From the NCBI GenBank assembly GCA_964500225.1, contig CAZCOA010000011.1:1-61008 (forward strand): 61,008 bases of DNA. The letters are read 5' to 3'. Made by a program: the position numbers and the translations under genes. The notes below the pieces were generated by a model that was not told the origin of the DNA, searched no databases, and was given only the letters and a program-made list of their open reading frames with translations. The DNA comes from JAAYDY01 sp964500225. Lineage in GTDB: Bacteria > Planctomycetota > Phycisphaerae > FEN-1346 > JAACEH01. This document shows positions 18,244 to 26,923 of the stretch, in pieces. Every line of letters begins with the position of its first letter. The stretch's first letter is position 1.

Positions 18244-18831
18244 TCAGCCGGGGCGCACATCAGAACATTGGTCCGAATCGTCCCCCTGACCGCGGTACAC
18301 GTGCAGGCCGGTGTCCTTGTAGCGCTGGTACTCGCTGAAGATGCAGCCGCAGTACTGCTGACGATAAAGGTTGCGCCGCCTGGCCTCCTCGTGGGCGGTT
18401 TCGGCCAGGTGCCGCCAGTCGAAGTAGGCAAACGGCACCCCGACCATATCGGCCACCTCTTCCCCAACACGGCGCACCAGGTCGTGCTGCTGGTGGCGGC
18501 TGACGAGCAAGGTGGTGGTGAAGGCATCGTCGCCTCGCCGGCGTGCAAGTTCCGCTGTGTGGAGCAACCTCATGCGATAGCACTGCTCGCAGCGATTGGC
18601 GGCACGGCGGTCCACCTCGTCTAGGAACACCTCGAGCCCGTACTGCTCGTCACAGACGGCCTCGATGCCTTCGCGATCGGACAGAAGGCGAAACGCCTTG
18701 AGTCGCCGACGGAACTCGATCAGGGGATGAACGTTGGGATTGTAGAAGCAAGCAACAAAGCCACGCTGGCGCAGCCCGTCGAGCGGGCCGAGAAGACACT
18801 CCGCACAGCAGGAATGAACAAGCAGGGCCAT
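18244..18831 (-). CDS. queH: Epoxyqueuosine reductase QueH
   Basis: 195 residues, DUF208/QueH family. Cysteine pairs HSCCAEC near the N-terminus, RCEQCYRMRL in the middle and YCGCIFSE near the C-terminus are the expected metal (4Fe-4S/iron) ligands. FYNPNVHP and YFDWRHLA are also typical. QueH reduces epoxyqueuosine in tRNA to queuosine, replacing the cobalamin-dependent QueG. It starts 8 bases after the TPR-alphaCTD stop and has no clear SD, so it is probably translationally coupled. Its place in the operon with tgt links the first and last tRNA-level steps of the pathway. Confidence 0.9.
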   Translation of the reverse strand: MALLVHSCCAECLLGPLDGLRQRGFVACFYNPNVHPLIEFRRRLKAFRLLSDREGIEAVCDEQYGLEVFLDEVDRRAANRCEQCYRMRLLHTAELARRRGDDAFTTTLLVSRHQQHDLVRRVGEEVADMVGVPFAYFDWRHLAETAHEEARRRNLYRQQYCGCIFSEYQRYKDTGLHVYRGQGDDSDQCSDVRPG

Positions 18832-18839
18832 GAGATCGG

Positions 18840-19826
18840 CTAGTCTTTGAGCGACAGTCCGTAACGCCTGAGCTTCTGCTTGACCTCATTGAGCGATGTC
18901 TGACCGAAATTCTTGGAGTTCAACAGATCGGCCTCGGTGACGTTCGCTAGATCGCCCAGCGTTTTCAGCGACAATCGCTGGAAACACTTGCGGCAACGGA
19001 TCGAGAAATCTATGGTCTCCAGGAGAATATCGGCCACAGGAGACGTTGCGGCAGGCGTCTCGACCGCCACGGGTCGTTTGGGTGGCTGCTTGACGGCCTG
19101 CTGCTCCAGCCCCATACCGAGATAGAGTCCCTTGGAGGCGAGCATCTCCTTGATTTCGGCCAGCGACGTCTCGCCGAAGTTCTTGTACGACAGCAGATCC
19201 GCCTCGGTGTGCATGATGAGGTCGCCGAGGGTGTGGACGTTCATCTTTTTGAGGCAGTTGCGGCTTCGGACCGAGAGCTCGAAATCGGTGACCGGGATTT
19301 CGAGCACCTGATTGCGTCGGTCGCGGCGGCGTTCCTGCTCCTCGTCGTAGAACATGTTCATGGCAGCCTGAGCGTCACGCAGGGCAAGTCGGGCTCGGGC
19401 GTGGTTGGGATTGAATTCGAGCACCTTGCGATAGCACTCGATGGCCTTCTCGTAAGAGGCCGGATCGGTGTAGCCGCGCTCTTCATAAAGCATCCCGAGG
19501 TTCAGCATGGCGGCATGGTCGCGCGGGTAGGCCTTGACACAGGCTTCGTAGCACTCGATGGCGCGGGCCTCGTCGCCGCGCAGGTCGCACAGATAGCCGA
19601 GCCGGAACCGCGCCGCGCGAAAATGCGGATTGGCCGCCAGCGACGCCTCGTACGCGGCCATTGCCTCCTCGTATCGCCCCAGATCCTCCAGCGTGCGACC
19701 GAGCGCGTACTGGTGCCTGGCGACGTCATCAGCCTGCGGCTTGATCTTCTCAAGCACCTTCAGCGACGCTTCGGCATCGCCCTGGCTCCTCATCTGCTCG
19801 GCCTTCTGAAGCTCACTGTCAGCCAT
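18840..19826 (-). CDS. TPR protein fused to two RNA polymerase alpha-CTD-like domains
   Basis: 328 residues from ATG 19826 (GAGGAG upstream; the open frame runs to 19874). Residues 1-165 are about four tetratricopeptide repeats (HQYALGRTLEDLGRYEEAMA, DHAAMLNLGMLYEERGY). Two helix-hairpin-helix domains like the C-terminal domain of RpoA follow: about 180-240 (FELSVRSRNCLKKMNVHTLG ... NFGETSLAEIKEML) and about 270-326 (DFSIRCRKCFQRLSLKTLG ... NFGQTSLNEVKQKL). In RpoA this domain binds UP-element DNA and activators; RpoA's N-terminal assembly domain is absent here. A transcription-linked adaptor role is inference. It is the first gene of the tgt/sec operon. Confidence 0.85.
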   Translation of the reverse strand: MADSELQKAEQMRSQGDAEASLKVLEKIKPQADDVARHQYALGRTLEDLGRYEEAMAAYEASLAANPHFRAARFRLGYLCDLRGDEARAIECYEACVKAYPRDHAAMLNLGMLYEERGYTDPASYEKAIECYRKVLEFNPNHARARLALRDAQAAMNMFYDEEQERRRDRRNQVLEIPVTDFELSVRSRNCLKKMNVHTLGDLIMHTEADLLSYKNFGETSLAEIKEMLASKGLYLGMGLEQQAVKQPPKRPVAVETPAATSPVADILLETIDFSIRCRKCFQRLSLKTLGDLANVTEADLLNSKNFGQTSLNEVKQKLRRYGLSLKD

Positions 19827-20101
19827 ATTCGCCGGCTCCTCACCAAGGATGCGGTCATCGGGTATCACAAACAAGACCCGACATTATACAGGCGGCTTTC
19901 AAGAAATGCAACCCTGTCGGCCAATTAGGCGGCCGTCAAGACTCCCTCGCCGATTCCGGTCTCCCGGCGGGTCGATGGATTCGGCTCCATCTCGGGGAAG
20001 CCTATCCTCACCGCCTGTATCCCTCCATACTAGCCTCTCTGCGTGCAGGCAACCGGTGTCACATGGACCGGCGTCACGGCGTCTGGATGCCCCGGCGGCG
20101 G

Positions 20102-21382
20102 TCAGATGTCGCCGCGAAGGGACGCAGGCATGGGGAACTCCTCCCCACACTCGGCCAGGTGCCGCCGGGCGGCCTCGTCGATACCAATCTCGTCGTCAGA
20201 CAGGTAGCAGGCCGGTTCGGGGGCCCAGACGTCCCGGAACACGAACTCGGCCCGCACCCGCGACCCGCCGCCGCACAGGTCGCGGAAACGGCAGAGCCGG
20301 CACCGTCCCTTCAGTTGCGTCAGGCGGTCGCGAAGCCCGGCCAGCAACGGATCGCCGGAGTCGGACCAGATGTGGCTGAAAGGCCGCTCGCGCACATTGC
20401 CAAGCCGGTAGTGACTCCAGAACTGGTCCGGATGCACGTCGCCGACAAAGTCGATGCAGCCAATGCCCACGCCCGTGCTGGCTGCCGCCCCGCCATTGCG
20501 GGCAAGCAGTCGCCGCACCTCTTCGGCTCGGGCGGGGTCGCCCTTGAGCAGCGACAGGTACAGGTACACGCCGTCCACATGATTATCGACCGTAAGAATG
20601 TCCTTCGCCAGGCCGCGAGCTGCAAAGTCGCGTGTGCGGCGGAAAATCGTGTCGAGGGCACGCCGCGCGGCCGTCCAGGGAAGGTCGTCGTCGGCCATGG
20701 TGCCGGCACGGCCGGTATAGACCAAGTGATAGAAGCAGGCCCGGTCCACTCCCTCCTGTTCGAGGAAATCGAAAATCGCGTCGAGATCGCGCACCGTCTG
20801 CCGAGTGAGCGTGAGCCGCAGCCCCACGCGCTGGCCGACTTCGCGGAGATGGCGGAACCCGGTGACGGCCTTGTCGAACGCGCCGTCGGCGCCGCGGAAG
20901 CGGTCGTTGACCTCGCCAATGCCATCGAGGCTGATACCGACGTAGGTGAATCCGGCCCGCTGGATGTCGCGTGCGACGGCGGCCGTAATGAGCGTCCCGT
21001 TGGTGGACAGCGTTGGCCGGATGCCCCGGTCGCGGGCATACCGGGCGAGGTCCATAAGGTCTTCACGAAGGAGCGGCTCGCCGCCGGACATGAGCAGGGC
21101 CGGCACCTGGAACGCCGCCAAGTCGTCGATCATGTACCGGGCTTCGTCGCCCGTCAGTTCGTTGGGCGCGCGGCCCGCGTCGCTCCCGGCGTAGCAGTGA
21201 ATACATCGCAGATTGCAGCGGCGGGTGCAGTTCCAGACCACGACAGGGCGCCGCACCCGACCGTCGGCGGCCACGGAGCCGCCCTGCCCTCCGTGCCGCC
21301 GCCCCGTTGAATCCTCCGTCCCATAGCGCAGAGAGTCGCCCGGCGTGGCAATGCCGCAGAGCAACCTGGTGATGTCGAGCAT
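20102..21382 (-). CDS. ahbC: AhbC-type radical SAM/SPASM enzyme (12,18-didecarboxysiroheme deacetylase)
   Basis: 426 residues. The opening MLDITRLLCGIATPGDSLRYG is typical of AhbC/NirJ proteins. The radical-SAM cysteines are in CNLRCIHCYA, followed by LMSGGEPLLR and GISLDG. A C-terminal SPASM region holds further cysteines (IGCIDF, CRLCRFRDLCGGG, PEPACYL). AhbC removes two acetate side chains from didecarboxysiroheme to make iron-coproporphyrin III in the siroheme-dependent heme route. No other heme gene (ahbA/B/D) is in the window, so NirJ-like or another peptide-modifying role remains possible. It stands alone between the TPR-alphaCTD gene and the terminator of the DUF4340 operon. Confidence 0.7.
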   Translation of the reverse strand: MLDITRLLCGIATPGDSLRYGTEDSTGRRHGGQGGSVAADGRVRRPVVVWNCTRRCNLRCIHCYAGSDAGRAPNELTGDEARYMIDDLAAFQVPALLMSGGEPLLREDLMDLARYARDRGIRPTLSTNGTLITAAVARDIQRAGFTYVGISLDGIGEVNDRFRGADGAFDKAVTGFRHLREVGQRVGLRLTLTRQTVRDLDAIFDFLEQEGVDRACFYHLVYTGRAGTMADDDLPWTAARRALDTIFRRTRDFAARGLAKDILTVDNHVDGVYLYLSLLKGDPARAEEVRRLLARNGGAAASTGVGIGCIDFVGDVHPDQFWSHYRLGNVRERPFSHIWSDSGDPLLAGLRDRLTQLKGRCRLCRFRDLCGGGSRVRAEFVFRDVWAPEPACYLSDDEIGIDEAARRHLAECGEEFPMPASLRGDI

Positions 21383-21410
21383 GGCCTGGGTCCGAGGACG
21401 GCTGTGTCAA

Positions 21411-21438
21411 CAAAACGCAGGGCCGAACGAGCCCTGCG
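21411..21438 (-). terminator. Rho-independent terminator of the ABC/GldG/DUF4340 operon
   Basis: On the minus strand CGCAGGGC pairs perfectly with GCCCTGCG around a 7-base loop and is followed by TTTTG. It begins 33 bases after the DUF4340 stop. Confidence 0.85.
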
Positions 21439-21471
21439 CTGGAAATCTCGTCGCTTCACATGGCAAGGCGA

Positions 21472-23787
21472 CTACCGCGCGGCCTCATAGTAGCTTCTGT
21501 CTTTGGCAAGTTTCTCGACGTCCTTCAGATCGAGAATCACCACGCGGCCCGACCCCTCCACCGTGGCGTAGCGTCCGCCGGGACCGTTGCCCCCGACAAG
21601 GAAAGTCCGGTCGAAGGTCAGCCCCTTGACGCGAATCCGCCACTCGGGTTGGTCGAGGTGATACGGCAGAAGATTGTCCGTCTTGTAGCGGACGATCGCG
21701 GTAGGCTGGATCTCGGCCAGGTCGCTCAGGAGCCACCGGACTCGCATCGAGTTGACATTCAGTCCGTCGGCCTTGTCGGCGGTCCACTCGTCGCCGAGGC
21801 GGTTGAGGTTCAACTCGACGTTCGGTCCGCGGATCTCCAGCCGCGTTACTTGATCCTTGTTGAAGTCGGCCCACGCTGCATCGTCAAGCGGCACAGTCAG
21901 ACCGTTCACCAGAGCAGGGTCCACCTCGAAGATGAGCTTCCCGTCCGCCACCATGCCCACATGCTTTGAATCCCGTTCGGCAATCAGCAACGTGAATTCG
22001 CGCGTCTGCCCTCCGGCCGCCTCGGCCTTGACCGCGACGCGAATCGCGGGATCGTCCAGGCCGAAGTCGGCCGCCTTGTCGACTGCGGCCAGGTTCCGCG
22101 AGGCCTCGACGTTTCGCAGATGGCCCATCAATTCATGGACCTTCTCGACTTTCGGCGCCGCCTCGATCGGCTGCACGAGGCGCCACTGGGGCTTCTCGTT
22201 GGTGCCGCTGTTGGTCAGCTCGACGGTCTCGCCGTTACGCGTCCACGAGGCCGACCTCACGACCAGTTCGGGACCGATCGTCCATACACTGAGCTGGTGC
22301 AGGTCCAGCCACGTGGTTTTCAGCCGCAGAACGTCCGCCCCATCCACTTTTCCGGCCACCGACGTGGACGGATCGAAAACCCACATGGCCCCGCCGGCAA
22401 CCTCGCGGCCGATGACGATGCTCGTGTCCTTCACGTCGCCGCGATGTCGGAACGTAATGGTTCCGTACGGCTTGTCGAGCCCAAGCTCGGCTGAGGCGGG
22501 GTCGGCCTTATCAGCGAAGGCCGTCACCTTCATCGCGGCTATCTTGTCCAGAAGCGACTGAACGGACTGGCCCTCCGCCGGAGCCTTTTCGGGAGTGACG
22601 ATGGTCCATGCGGCATCGGCCCGGTCGAGGGCCACGGCTGTGCCGTCGAGGTCCAGAGCCAAGTGATCGACCTTCTGGGATTCCATCGGCACGGCCCGCC
22701 GGTCACGAAGGTCGAAAACTTCCTTGCGCAACGCCCGGACGGACTTCTCCTGGATGACAAATCCGGAGGGCTGACCTTCCACTCGTGCATAGGCCTTCGT
22801 ACCCTGAAGGTCGGCCTGTCCTCCGATAATCAGCGTATGGACCACGGGCGCAGGTGCCTTGGCCGGATCGGCCACCGGTTCATCGGCCTTGGCCTGGCCG
22901 GAGTCGCCGCCCACGGCCGACGACTCGTTCTTCGCGGCAGCCTTCTCCTGCATGACCAGCGTCAACCGCGGCTTGTCAAAGCCGTAACGGCTGCCGTCGT
23001 CCGCGCCGATCTCAACGAAGTCATCGGCAACCAGGCTTGTGGCGGTCGAAAGCAAGGCGTCGATGGCCTCGGCGTCGCCGCGGGCGCGAATCGGCTCCAC
23101 AAGGGTCCAGGTGTCGGCGTCCGCGCGCTCTGCTGCAAAGGTTGTACCGTTGTGCGACAGCGCCAGTCGGCCAATGCGCCCGGGACCGAAGTCGAAAAGG
23201 TTCTTGTCGCGGAACTCTTCCAGGTCTGCGGTGGCCACCTCGTGGAGTTCTCCCTTGGCCAGATAGACCACGTCGCTGCCCTTGACGCGGACGAATGTGT
23301 AGCGATCCGTGCCCAGCCCCGTCTGTCGGCCGACGGCCAATTCGTAGGTGGCGACGGTCGGCTCAGCCCCTTCCGCAGCGTTCTTGGGCGCCACCTTGGT
23401 TGTGAACCGGATGGTCGCTTCGGGCGGATCCAGCCGGGCACTGTCCAGCGCAGGGCTGCCCACTTTGGCCGTGCGGTCGTAGGTCAACTCCGCCAGCAAA
23501 CGGGCCAGCAGCGACGCCTGGGTGTACCGGGCCTTGGCGGCCACCGGCTCGACCAGTCGCCAGTTGTGGTCCGACTGTTCGAGGACGATCCGGCCGAGTT
23601 TGCCCTGACGGTCCACCTCGATCCGCGTCACGTCCGACGCCGAGACGCCCGCGAACGCACGCATGCTGGCCAAGGTCTCGCGACGGCCGCCCTGTTCGTC
23701 GGCGGGCATTTTGTACCTGATCAACAACACCGTGCCGGCGGCCACCACGGCCAGCACAGCCAGAATGAGTGTCGTACGGAAGTTCAT
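21472..23787 (-). CDS. DUF4340 domain protein
   Basis: 771 residues. One N-terminal TM helix (LILAVLAVVAAGTVLLIRYK) anchors a long extracytoplasmic region with repeated DUF4340-like units. These carry lysine- and acid-rich beta-strand patterns, visible as recurring WTLVEPI, WTIVTPEKA, WRLVQPIEA and LRLTLV-type strands. DUF4340 proteins are typically encoded after GldG-like genes, as here (20-base gap), and are thought to be the extracytoplasmic partner of that ABC system. No catalytic motif is visible. Last gene of the operon. Confidence 0.8.
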   Translation of the reverse strand: MNFRTTLILAVLAVVAAGTVLLIRYKMPADEQGGRRETLASMRAFAGVSASDVTRIEVDRQGKLGRIVLEQSDHNWRLVEPVAAKARYTQASLLARLLAELTYDRTAKVGSPALDSARLDPPEATIRFTTKVAPKNAAEGAEPTVATYELAVGRQTGLGTDRYTFVRVKGSDVVYLAKGELHEVATADLEEFRDKNLFDFGPGRIGRLALSHNGTTFAAERADADTWTLVEPIRARGDAEAIDALLSTATSLVADDFVEIGADDGSRYGFDKPRLTLVMQEKAAAKNESSAVGGDSGQAKADEPVADPAKAPAPVVHTLIIGGQADLQGTKAYARVEGQPSGFVIQEKSVRALRKEVFDLRDRRAVPMESQKVDHLALDLDGTAVALDRADAAWTIVTPEKAPAEGQSVQSLLDKIAAMKVTAFADKADPASAELGLDKPYGTITFRHRGDVKDTSIVIGREVAGGAMWVFDPSTSVAGKVDGADVLRLKTTWLDLHQLSVWTIGPELVVRSASWTRNGETVELTNSGTNEKPQWRLVQPIEAAPKVEKVHELMGHLRNVEASRNLAAVDKAADFGLDDPAIRVAVKAEAAGGQTREFTLLIAERDSKHVGMVADGKLIFEVDPALVNGLTVPLDDAAWADFNKDQVTRLEIRGPNVELNLNRLGDEWTADKADGLNVNSMRVRWLLSDLAEIQPTAIVRYKTDNLLPYHLDQPEWRIRVKGLTFDRTFLVGGNGPGGRYATVEGSGRVVILDLKDVEKLAKDRSYYEAAR

Positions 23788-23807
23788 CGTGCAACCTCAC
23801 TGAAGAG

Positions 23808-26084
23808 CTATTTCGCCCGGACTCGAACCGAGTAGACCGCAATGCCGACCAGCACCACCGCCAACGGCAGAGCGCCCCAGAGCAGCCAGCGGACTAGCGT
23901 GCCCGTGCCGCCGCCCAGGTCGCCGATGCGGCTGTACTGCATGGCCTGCGAACTAACGGCGATCATGTCTTCCTGGCCGGCGAGCCACAACATGGCATTG
24001 ACCAGCAATTCGCCGTTGCCGGGAAAATCGAGCCACTGGAGCCCGTTGCCGGTCAGGGCGAGTTGCGGCTTCATGAACCGGTCCATGGCCATCATGTCCG
24101 TGCCGAGAACGACGAGGCGTCCCGTTCGTCCCGACGCGGGCGACGCGGCGTTGTCGCCGGCGGACGCGGTTGACGCATCGGCAAACGGACGTTCGGCCGC
24201 CAGGGCCACGGCAAACGGCGCCGGCACGTCGTTGCCGCCCGAATCGTATTGTCCGATGCCGTTGTTGAGCATCATCAGGTCCGACTCGCCCCAACTCTTG
24301 CCGTCGTCGGGCACCTCGACCAGCGGCACAACGCGCAGCCCGGCCGGGGGCTCACCCTGGCCGTCCCGCTCGACGACGGCGGGGCCGACCCAGTACGACA
24401 GCAGCCCCTGCAACGGCGCGACAATGGGACTTTCGGCCTCGCGATGCGTCGCCGACGGGTAGTTCGTCGCCATCAGAACCGGGATCGCCGCCGGCTTGCC
24501 GTCCGGCCGCTCCGTGGGGTGCCTCATGGCCGCGGTAACGTTCGTACGGACAGTAATGCCGTAGGTCTTGAGCAGGCCCAGGTACGGAATCCCGCCAACG
24601 GGCATCATCGGATTGTCGTCCGGCGACACGCGCGCAAACGCCAGCACGGCCTCGCCGCGCTCGATGTATTTCCGCAGAGGCTCGTACTCTTCCGGTCGAG
24701 CCGGCGGCGGCTGAGGCATCCCCATCATCGGCGGTTGTTGCTGCTCCGGCGGCATCAGGACGAATACCCGCCGGTCGTAGCTCTCCAGATCGGATGGTTC
24801 CTGGCCGCCTGCGATGTCCCAGTTGACAATCTCAAACCCGTTACGCATCAGACGCGAGGCGAACTCGCTGTACGGCGCGCGGTAGTCGCTGATCGGGGCG
24901 CTGCCGTGGATGACGAACACGGCGGCCGTCTTCACGCGGCTCGTCAGACGGATCAGCGCCGAAGTCACGGCATCTTCGCCGCTGAAGCTGCGTTGCTCTT
25001 CGGTGTCCATCATCGACTGGTCTTCGTTGCGCACGATGGGCCACACATCGTCGAATTCGACCACACGGGCCTTGCCGGCAGCCTCGACGACAAGACAGTT
25101 CGGGCGGATACGGTTGCGAAAATCGTCCAGCGCCAGCGGCTTCAAGCCGTTCAGGACGGCGGCCAGATCGGCCAGTTGCCTCAGAATGTCCTGGTAGCGG
25201 GCATCGATGCCGTCGAAGACCTGTCGCGCCGCATCGGGCAACTGGGCCCCCGCCACCTGCCTTTGCTGGGCAGTTCCCTGGGCCACCGCGCCGAGCAGCA
25301 TCGACACGCTGTTGACCACCTCGCGAATCTGCGCAGCCGCTTCGCTGTACCGCGGAATCCCCATGTCCCGCCACTGGGAATCGTCGGTCGAGGCCGACGC
25401 ATCGGCCTCGCCGATCCACCGCCCCACGTCGGCCCGCATGGCATCGGCGATACTCTTCAACCCCTCGTGCTGCTCGCCCAGTTTCTGTGCCACCAGACCG
25501 ACGAACTCGCGCAGATCTCCCGTCACCTGCGGGTCCTGGGCGACCTGCCCGAAGAGGGTCTTCTCCGACTCCAACAGCGCCAGCAGCGACGGATTCAGCC
25601 CCAGGTACCGCTTCACGACGTCGGCATACGGAGCCGTCTCGTCGGCATGCAGCCGGGCGATGCGCTTGCCCATTTCGGTCAGCTTGGCGTAGTCGTCGAT
25701 CGGGTCGATGATCTCGATCGCGACATCGCGGCCGCGGGTCTCGTACAACTCCAGGAGGTCTTCCACCCGGCGTTTGCGAAGGGCCGCCTCCTCGTCCTTC
25801 TCGGCCGCGTAATAGAGCGACGTGATCCGCACGGGCACGTCGATCTTGTCAAGCACCTTGGTCGTGCGGCTGCTGAAGCTGTGCAGCCCCTGGCGTGTCA
25901 TGTCGCGCGTCAGGTGGAACTCCTTGGTCGCCCACCACGCGATGAAGTTGACCGCCACCACCAGGCCAGCCACCAGAACCGACGCCACCAGCACATTGGC
26001 CCCGATGGCCATGCGGCTGGGACGCCGGGCCGCCGCCGGCGCCGTCTGCACCTCGGAAGTTTTCGATTCTTGATTCTCTGCCAT
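23808..26084 (-). CDS. GldG-like ABC-associated membrane protein
   Basis: 758 residues from ATG 26084 (GGAG six bases upstream). After a 25-residue tail comes a TM helix (ANVLVASVLVAGLVVAVNFI), then a long extracytoplasmic region with GldG/IFT52-like domains (LTRDMTRQGLHSFS, VRITSLYYAAEKDEEAALRK, AVFVIHGSAPISDYRAPYSE) and a closing TM helix (WGALPLAVVLVGIAVYSVR). In Bacteroidota GldG works with GldA and GldF in gliding; in planctomycetes the same trio exists without proven gliding. A homopolymer-like PPEQQQPPMMGMPQPPPARP insert sits near residue 455. Gap to the permease gene is 59 bases. Confidence 0.82.
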   Translation of the reverse strand: MAENQESKTSEVQTAPAAARRPSRMAIGANVLVASVLVAGLVVAVNFIAWWATKEFHLTRDMTRQGLHSFSSRTTKVLDKIDVPVRITSLYYAAEKDEEAALRKRRVEDLLELYETRGRDVAIEIIDPIDDYAKLTEMGKRIARLHADETAPYADVVKRYLGLNPSLLALLESEKTLFGQVAQDPQVTGDLREFVGLVAQKLGEQHEGLKSIADAMRADVGRWIGEADASASTDDSQWRDMGIPRYSEAAAQIREVVNSVSMLLGAVAQGTAQQRQVAGAQLPDAARQVFDGIDARYQDILRQLADLAAVLNGLKPLALDDFRNRIRPNCLVVEAAGKARVVEFDDVWPIVRNEDQSMMDTEEQRSFSGEDAVTSALIRLTSRVKTAAVFVIHGSAPISDYRAPYSEFASRLMRNGFEIVNWDIAGGQEPSDLESYDRRVFVLMPPEQQQPPMMGMPQPPPARPEEYEPLRKYIERGEAVLAFARVSPDDNPMMPVGGIPYLGLLKTYGITVRTNVTAAMRHPTERPDGKPAAIPVLMATNYPSATHREAESPIVAPLQGLLSYWVGPAVVERDGQGEPPAGLRVVPLVEVPDDGKSWGESDLMMLNNGIGQYDSGGNDVPAPFAVALAAERPFADASTASAGDNAASPASGRTGRLVVLGTDMMAMDRFMKPQLALTGNGLQWLDFPGNGELLVNAMLWLAGQEDMIAVSSQAMQYSRIGDLGGGTGTLVRWLLWGALPLAVVLVGIAVYSVRVRAK

Positions 26085-26143
26085 CGTCGTCTCCGATAAG
26101 ACAGGAGCTTGTCACCTTGCCATGTCCGCCGCCCGGCGGCCGA

Positions 26144-26872
26144 TCAGCCTCGGATACCGCGCCACTTGCGGCTCTCCAGAATCTTCACGCTCAGGAACAG
26201 CGCCAGGACCGTCAGGCTCAGGAAGAACACCACGTCGTTCAGCGAAATCACGCCCTTGCCGAAGTTCTCGTACCGCGTCAGGAACCCTACATACCGCAGC
26301 AGGTCGCGCGGCAGGCCGTCCAGGTGGAACGTCAGGAACCGGCACAGGAACGTCATAATGCCCAAGAACACAAATGGCACAAATGCGCTGACGATCTGCG
26401 ACCGCGTGCAGCAACTGCCCAGCAGCCCGATCGACAGAAACAGAACGCCGATCAGCACCAAGCCCAGGTATCCGGCAAAGACGGGCCCCCAGTCGGGCTC
26501 GGCAAACACCGCAAGCACCACCGCGTAGCTCAGCGTCGGCGCCAGCAGGATCAGGAAAAACGCCACCGCACCGAAAAACTTCCCGAGGATCACTTGCGCG
26601 TCGGTCACCGGAGCGGTCATCAGGCTCTCAATCGTGCCGCGGCTCATCTCCTCGCTGATCAGACGCATCGTAATGACGGGGCTCAGGAACACCAGAACGC
26701 CGGCCAGCCAGAACATCACGTTGCGCATCTCGGCCGGTCGGTTGGCGTCGAAATCCATCAGCCCGAAGAAGATGCCCCCCAGCACCAGGAACACCGCGAT
26801 CACGATGTACCCGACGGGACTGTAGAAGTAGGCCCGCAGTTCGCGATTCATGACGGCCATGATTTTGGACAT
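26144..26872 (-). CDS. ABC-2 type permease (GldF-like)
   Basis: 242 residues with six predicted TM helices, starting with the ABC-2 pattern MNRELRAYFYSPVGYIVIAV. The conserved loop PVITMRLISEEMSRGTIESL, typical of NatB/GldF permeases, follows TM2. It is the membrane component for the ATPase encoded 51 bases upstream; GldG and DUF4340 would be the extracytoplasmic parts. SD AGAGGAA is at normal spacing. Confidence 0.88.
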   Translation of the reverse strand: MSKIMAVMNRELRAYFYSPVGYIVIAVFLVLGGIFFGLMDFDANRPAEMRNVMFWLAGVLVFLSPVITMRLISEEMSRGTIESLMTAPVTDAQVILGKFFGAVAFFLILLAPTLSYAVVLAVFAEPDWGPVFAGYLGLVLIGVLFLSIGLLGSCCTRSQIVSAFVPFVFLGIMTFLCRFLTFHLDGLPRDLLRYVGFLTRYENFGKGVISLNDVVFFLSLTVLALFLSVKILESRKWRGIRG

Positions 26873-26923
26873 TGCCGGTTCCTCTCGTAGAAGCCAGCGG
26901 CGTCGCTGTCGCGGCCGCCCGCA

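Noticed and set aside
20050..20100. Near-repeat ACCGGTGTCAC / ACCGGCGTCAC downstream of ahbC
   Set aside because: Only two imperfect short copies; no sign of an operator for a known regulator or of a terminator.
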